In this document: in pieces, positions 33,656 through 37,410 of the stretch
Position numbering within the stretch: the first letter of the stretch is position 1
Layout of the letters: each line of letters begins with the position of its first letter
DNA from: JBBRBB01 sp038206235
Lineage (GTDB): Bacteria > Bacteroidota > Bacteroidia > Chitinophagales > Chitinophagaceae
Assembly: GCA_038206235.1 (NCBI GenBank)
Contig: JBBRBB010000036.1
Location: forward strand, 1-37,410
Reading direction: 5' to 3'
DNA: 37,410 bases
Program-made: the position numbers and the translations under genes
Notes under the pieces: generated by a model
The model's database searches: none
What the model was told of the DNA's origin: nothing
What the model saw: the letters and a program-made list of their open reading frames with translations, nothing else

Positions 33656-34114
33656 ATAGCATAATTTTAGGGAAGATAATAATTATTAATTAAGAAAAAA
33701 TAAATTTCAGGAATCTTTTAGTGTAATTATAAATGGCTGAGCCGGGTGCAATCTACTTGTGCTTTGTGCCATGCTTTTTGTGCTTTTGTACTAAAGGCTT
33801 AATATTTACAAATCCTTAAGGTGAGAACCCGGCGGCACATAAAGTCGCGGAAAAAATGTTGGCGGGCATTGCAGCAAAGAGTAAAAAAATAGCAGTGTGT
33901 TGATTATTGATACCATTGTTTAAAAGATACGACTGCATCAACGGTAGAACATAAGAAACACATACTGTTATTGCAACAAATAAAGAAAAATAAGCTCCAT
34001 ATTTGGAGCTTATATGCTAAAACTTAATATCCCGTCTATAATGTCGCCGCACTTTTAGTCTTAAACGATTGTCTCTCCTATACAAGGCAAGAAGATTCTA
34101 CTAAAAAGAAATAA
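33656..34114. other. Intergenic with a large inverted-repeat region
   Basis: No gene seen. gccgggt (33741-33747) and acccggc (33827-33833) are inverted, with partly pairing sequence between them (tttgtgcc and ggcacataaag). This may be a structured region or a relic of a palindromic element. The hairpin at 33990-34013 lies in the same gap. Confidence 0.3.
33990..34013 (-). terminator. Intrinsic terminator of the 34115-34606 gene
   Basis: ataagctcca (33990-33999) and tggagcttat (34004-34013) form a perfect ten-base stem with a four-base loop. On the minus strand it is followed by tttttcttta. It lies 101 bases past the stop of the lipoprotein gene, which is transcribed toward it. Confidence 0.7.
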
Positions 34115-34606
34115 TTACTTTGGACCAATGACTGAACAACGATAAATTTCGCCGGTATTCACCAATGTAATTTCCGGATTATCGCCTGATGCAGCATCCA
34201 ATACTTCTTCATCAGAAAAAAACTGGTGAGGTGTAAAACCTTCATTGAATACAATCAGAAATTGTTGCCAAAGAGGATTGAAACCATCGCCTGGTATAGC
34301 ATCAATCACAGGAACGAAGTCTTGTTCTTCATCCAGGTCATTCGATGCATATATCGCATTGATGCTGCTATTGTGTGCAATCAGATTTTCCGCTGCCTTA
34401 TCTGAAAGCTGCTTCATATTTACGGTAAACAATACGCTATCGTAATATGCAGGCATCGCAGTGCTGCGGCCATTTCCATTTCCAGTCTTTGCGGCTGTAT
34501 TATCCAATAAATCTGCTTGTGGCTTTGGCTGAGGCTGAACCAAAGATGTTTTACTGCATGAAGAAATGATCAATGCTCCTATGAGCATAATTGTTAGAGT
34601 TTTCAT
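34115..34606 (-). CDS. Lipoprotein, unknown
   Basis: 163 residues. The N-terminus MKTLTIMLIGALIISSC has a lipobox (Cys17) and a Ser/Pro/Gln-rich linker after it. The mature domain is acidic and has no recognised motif (DSVLFTVNMKQLSDKAAENLIAHNSSINAIYASNDLDEEQDFVPVIDAIPGDGFNPLWQ). Composition is normal for the window. Function unknown. Confidence 0.7.
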   Translation of the reverse strand: MKTLTIMLIGALIISSCSKTSLVQPQPKPQADLLDNTAAKTGNGNGRSTAMPAYYDSVLFTVNMKQLSDKAAENLIAHNSSINAIYASNDLDEEQDFVPVIDAIPGDGFNPLWQQFLIVFNEGFTPHQFFSDEEVLDAASGDNPEITLVNTGEIYRCSVIGPK

Positions 34607-34758
34607 TTTTTTTTAATTTTTAGTACTTAAATAAATTACGTAACTAATGAAACCACCAGTTTTATAAAAGGGTTGCTTTAAGGTGTAATATAAAATGTTT
34701 TTTTGTTATGCTAAAGGCATCCCTTTGGAACAAACTGCGGATTATAAATGAAGCTTTC

Positions 34759-34819
34759 GTTGTGTCACTCCCTTCGAGGTTCCGAACTTCGTTCAGCCTG
34801 TCCTGAACTTGTTTCAAGA
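34759..34819. repeat. Intergenic repeat-like element (tcctgaacttgtttcaag type)
   Basis: cccttcgaggttccgaac then ttcgttcagcctgtcctgaa then cttgtttcaag resembles the dispersed tcagcctgtcctgaacttgtttc elements often seen between genes in Bacteroidota. A frame across it (34748-35005) has no coding character. The rest of 34607-35040 shows no gene. Confidence 0.45.
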
Positions 34820-35040
34820 TTGTGTTGCACACTTGTACATTCGGTTTTTTATTCAGCAGTTTGTGTCATGAACTTTTTTATCTACACATGCCGCATAACT
34901 TGTACCGCCTGTGCGGTAGCTTTAGCATGCAAAAAACTTTTGAAGGAGACTACGCAGGGGAAGGAAATTAAATTAGACGGGAAGAGATTAAAAATATTTC
35001 ATTGATATATTTTCCATTATTTACTCTTAACCTTACGCTT

Positions 35041-35136
35041 ATGAGAAACTCATCGGCGATGACAAAAAAGATAAATAGTTTTACTTTCATTCTGCTAATA
35101 GGCTGCTGCAATATAAAATATCAACGTAAAGAATGA
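35041..35136 (+). CDS. Very short lipoprotein-like leader frame
   Basis: 31 codons: MRNSSAMTKKINSFTFILLI followed by GCCNIKYQRKE. The hydrophobic segment ending GCC resembles a lipobox. The stop overlaps the start of the 581-residue gene (ATGA), so if translated it would couple to it. It may be a small peptide, a leader or chance. Low confidence. Confidence 0.3.
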   Translation: MRNSSAMTKKINSFTFILLIGCCNIKYQRKE

Positions 35137-36878
35137 ATAAATCCGGGTCGCTTATATCTCAACTCTTTTCTATCCGCAACCGGTATGGGATAAAGTTTTC
35201 ATCTCAAAAAATTAATTTGCTAAATGAGCTGAGCAGGGAACCTGTTAAAAGTAAAAAGGCATTACAATCCTATTATGACACTTTACTTTTCCTCATTGCT
35301 TACCCGGACAACAAATCCATTTACCAGCTTGCCTCTCAATCATTGCAACACCTGAATTCTTACATCCAGGCGCATGAAAATATAAAGGCAGGTTTATTTA
35401 ATTCCGGCATAACGAATACGAGTCTTTGCGCAGCATTCAGTTTTGAAATCGTAAAGTGGCTAAGAAAGAAGTATCCAAAAAATATTAAACTGAACACCTT
35501 TGAAGCGGATGACGGACACATCAAATACATTCTGTCGGCGGTAATGCCCAAAGTGGAATCAGAAATATTGCAGGATGCAAATGCCACATGGAAATCCTGG
35601 CTCAAAAGATCATTGAAAAAAGGAGAGGATATCTTGGACCGGCTCATTGCTGTTTTCGATGAAGCAGATATCCGCCCCGAGATAAGGGATGAGCTTTGGA
35701 ATGCTATAGGAATAAATGTGGAGATTAATTTTTCTACGCATACCTCTCTTTCTGATTCTTTATTTATTCCTTACTATCATCGTTCTCTTATTAAAAAAAA
35801 TTCCATCAAACAACTGACGAGTATAAAGCCAACTATGGTTGACCTGGATGCGCATGGTCAGACCCGGGACGGTCAGACCATGAAATGTGTAAAGCCAACG
35901 AAAGTTGAGTTGGATGAAAGTGAAGCTGAACAAATAATCGAATGCGGGAGGATGATACTGGTGCGTCATCTTCGCGAAATTGATCCCATCACTTTTACCG
36001 CTGCCCGCCTGGTTTCTTATTACCGCTTGCCGCGGGGTCTTTCAGTAGCGCTGATGGGAATGGTTCCTGAACGCAGACATCCCCTTGACAGCTATATGGG
36101 ATATGTAGTTTTTAAAAATGGATTGCCCATATCTTATGCGGGTTCATGGATATTGTTTGACAGCGGCAGAATCGGGTTAAATATTTTTCCTGCTTACCGT
36201 GGCGGTGAATCGCAATACATTTTTTTACAGGTGCTGAAGCTGCATCAAAAGGTTTACAAATTAAATCGCTTCAGTGTTGATCCCTATCAAACAGGAAAAG
36301 AGAACAGCGAGGGTATACAATCGGGAGCATTCTGGACTTATTACCATGCAGGGTTTCGCCCCATTCGCGAAGAGCAGAAAAAACTTGCTGAAGCAGAGGC
36401 GCTGAAAATAAAATCTATTCCGCAGGATGCTGCGCACAAAGGTTACAGAAGCCCCTCTTCCGTTTTAAAGAAGCTCGCTGATTCTAGGCTTGAGCTAATA
36501 TTACAAAAAAATGCGGTGAGGTTTGATGCAACCGACCTGAGCGTGGCTTATGCCAACATCCTGAAAAATCATTACAACAATAACCGTAAAGTGGCTGAGG
36601 AATTTTCGTTCGCTAAACTTGTTGACATACTCCAAATAAAAAATTATCACGCAGAGAAACGTAAATTCATTTTGAAAAACTGGTGCGTTCTCCTTCTTAC
36701 TAATGAACAGGAGCTGCGCCGCAACAGCGGGTTAAAAAAGAGCCTGAAGAAGCTGTTTGAATTAAAAGCAGAGGGCGATGAAGAAGATTACATATCGGAA
36801 TTACAGCGGGCAATGGAGTTGAGAAGATTTCTTGAGAAAATTGTGAAAGAAAATATAGCTATACTGCAGAAGGCATAA
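35133..36878 (+). CDS. Large unrecognised protein with GNAT-like core and internal repeat
   Basis: 581 residues, no signal peptide or membrane segment. Residues about 1-220 are helical. About 350-420 (YVVFKNGLPISYAGSWILFD, RIGLNIFPAYRGGESQYIFL, QSGAFWTYYHAGFRPI) have the look of an acyl-transferase GNAT-like fold, including a Gly-rich turn. The C-terminal third is helical and Lys/Glu-rich. I do not recognise a named family. Between residues about 230 and 270 the protein repeats KPTMVDLD and KPTKVELD at a 22-residue spacing because the gene holds a palindromic insert (35824-35916). The frame is intact. Confidence 0.75.
   Translation: MNKSGSLISQLFSIRNRYGIKFSSQKINLLNELSREPVKSKKALQSYYDTLLFLIAYPDNKSIYQLASQSLQHLNSYIQAHENIKAGLFNSGITNTSLCAAFSFEIVKWLRKKYPKNIKLNTFEADDGHIKYILSAVMPKVESEILQDANATWKSWLKRSLKKGEDILDRLIAVFDEADIRPEIRDELWNAIGINVEINFSTHTSLSDSLFIPYYHRSLIKKNSIKQLTSIKPTMVDLDAHGQTRDGQTMKCVKPTKVELDESEAEQIIECGRMILVRHLREIDPITFTAARLVSYYRLPRGLSVALMGMVPERRHPLDSYMGYVVFKNGLPISYAGSWILFDSGRIGLNIFPAYRGGESQYIFLQVLKLHQKVYKLNRFSVDPYQTGKENSEGIQSGAFWTYYHAGFRPIREEQKKLAEAEALKIKSIPQDAAHKGYRSPSSVLKKLADSRLELILQKNAVRFDATDLSVAYANILKNHYNNNRKVAEEFSFAKLVDILQIKNYHAEKRKFILKNWCVLLLTNEQELRRNSGLKKSLKKLFELKAEGDEEDYISELQRAMELRRFLEKIVKENIAILQKA
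35824..35916. repeat. In-frame palindromic insert flanked by a duplicated 27-base segment
   Basis: taaagccaac..tggatg occurs at 35824-35850 and again at 35890-35916 (22 of 27 bases agree, 66 bases apart, so in frame). Between the copies is an inverted repeat, catggtcagacc (35853-35864) and ggtcagaccatg (35871-35882), 11 of 12 positions pairing across a six-base loop cgggac. This looks like a small palindromic element that inserted into a coding region, with duplication, without breaking the frame. Confidence 0.7.
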
Positions 36879-36932
36879 AAAAGTGAATTGATTTTTTTTG
36901 ACCAGGCTTTTGAATATCTGTTTAGCTTCTGT

Positions 36933-36949
36933 TCCCGCCGATGGCGGGA
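36933..36949. terminator. GC-rich hairpin after the 581-residue gene
   Basis: tcccgcc (36933-36939) and ggcggga (36943-36949) make a perfect seven-base stem with a three-base loop, about 55 bases past the stop codon. A short T-containing run follows. It may end the transcript or be part of the intergenic repeats that follow it. Confidence 0.45.
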
Positions 36950-36978
36950 CTCTTGTACTTTCAGAACATTGGGAACCA

Positions 36979-37018
36979 GACCGTCACACTGAATTTATTT
37001 CAGGGTCTCCTGGATTGT
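36979..37018. repeat. Intergenic repeat-like element (ccgtcacactgaatttattt type)
   Basis: ccgtcacactgaatttattt followed by cagggtctcctgga resembles the dispersed elements of the gtcacactgaa..ttcag type seen between genes of Bacteroidota. It lies between the 36933 hairpin and a second short GC-rich palindrome (cgccacggcgg, 37053-37063). No gene is seen in 36879-37223. Confidence 0.45.
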
Positions 37019-37223
37019 TTCAATAAATGTTTTTCCATTAGATGCTGATCTCGCCACGGCGGACAGCATGACGGCAGCATGATAAAAATCGTTATTGTAT
37101 TTATTTGTTGGAATTTTGTTTTTTATATGCCGCAATGTCCTCAGCTAAACACGAATCTTTGGAGAGACATTCGTATGTTCGATTTTTTACTTTTACAATT
37201 ATTAATTCACAAGATTACAAAGC

Positions 37224-37298
37224 AAAAGGTTGAGAGAAGTGGAGACATTAAGCAGTTCACAAGAAACAGGCTGTTCCGCAGTGAGTCCTCAACCTTTT
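37224..37298. other. Inverted repeat, possible structured RNA
   Basis: aaaaggttgag (37224-37234) and ctcaacctttt (37288-37298) are perfect complements across 53 bases, and an inner pairing of gttcac with gtgagt is possible. No coding frame is convincing here. It could be a structured RNA, an element end or chance. The remaining 37299-37410 shows nothing further. Confidence 0.3.
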
Positions 37299-37410
37299 TC
37301 AAACTCTTTAGAGTCTGAACAGAATCTAAGGCGATAAAACAATTTTATCAGCCTGCCTATTACTACGAGTGAAGACGAAGGAGGTTTTGCTTTGTAGCAT
37401 TAAAATCAAA

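Noticed and set aside
34748..35005. Plus-strand frame of 85 codons
   Set aside because: It covers an intergenic repeat-like element, has no coding character and no conserved neighbours.
37079..37318. Plus-strand frame of 79 codons
   Set aside because: The composition is unlike neighbouring genes and the region contains inverted repeats instead of coding signals.
1..37410. CRISPR arrays, tRNA or rRNA genes
   Set aside because: No regularly spaced direct repeats with spacers, cloverleaf patterns or rRNA-like stretches were recognised by reading; a tRNAscan or Infernal run would settle the tRNA part.

Overview
The window is about 37 kb of AT-rich DNA from a Bacteroidota chromosome, most likely a Chitinophagaceae-like member of the Sphingobacteriia/Chitinophagia. 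This rests on family content seen in the sequence: DUF4468, DUF4197, an OprP/OprO-type porin, many lipoproteins with a C-K/C-E start, a MoaC-MoaB fusion, weak Shine-Dalgarno sequences, and PfpI, YdeI and Uup-type proteins of the style common in that group. No rRNA, tRNA, CRISPR array, transposase or integrase was recognised.

Layout. 1-4900: a DtxR/MntR-type metal regulator faces, across a palindromic candidate operator, a run of a diheme cytochrome-type oxidoreductase, a Rieske protein, an outer-membrane porin and a small helical protein. A second, shortened DtxR paralogue follows that has lost metal ligands. 5017-6339: a NUDIX hydrolase and a YdeI-like gene. 6340-10774: an accessory segment in which minus-strand one- and two-gene units (an anchored Ig-like protein; an unknown gene plus DUF4468; an ECF sigma factor plus a membrane partner) each end 16-23 nt from one end of a long, imperfectly palindromic repeat (copies A, B, C). 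A duplicated 3' end of the YdeI gene lies beside copy B. The segment ends at a DJ-1/PfpI gene whose start codon is missing. The layout resembles a cassette array, but no recombinase is in the window and the repeat ends do not fit the integron attC core consensus.

11471-18541: an ABC-F ATPase, several small secreted or membrane proteins, a GH16 glucanase-like gene broken by one frameshift, and a secreted DNA/RNA non-specific endonuclease. 18733-25966: a SatP-type acetate transporter, a ferric-reductase-like membrane protein translationally coupled to an outer-membrane protein, an L,D-transpeptidase, an amidohydrolase and an Asp/Glu racemase. 26048-28133: DUF4197, a GNAT acetyltransferase preceded by a fragment of the array repeat, and a small chimeric relic of an M43-type secreted protease.

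28368-33460: a compact molybdenum-cofactor operon (moaA, moeA, a TauE/SafE transporter, moaD, moaE, a moaC-moaB fusion, then a membrane protein). It covers GTP to molybdopterin and Mo insertion, without mobA or a molybdate ABC transporter in the window. 33476-37410: a small charged protein, a lipoprotein and a large unrecognised 581-residue protein with a GNAT-like core. That gene contains an in-frame palindromic insertion flanked by a duplicated segment. The window ends in intergenic repeats.

The most interesting items are the repeat-bounded gene array at 6.4-10.8 kb, the pair of DtxR paralogues around the cytochrome-Rieske-porin locus, and the palindromic insertion inside the 581-residue gene.
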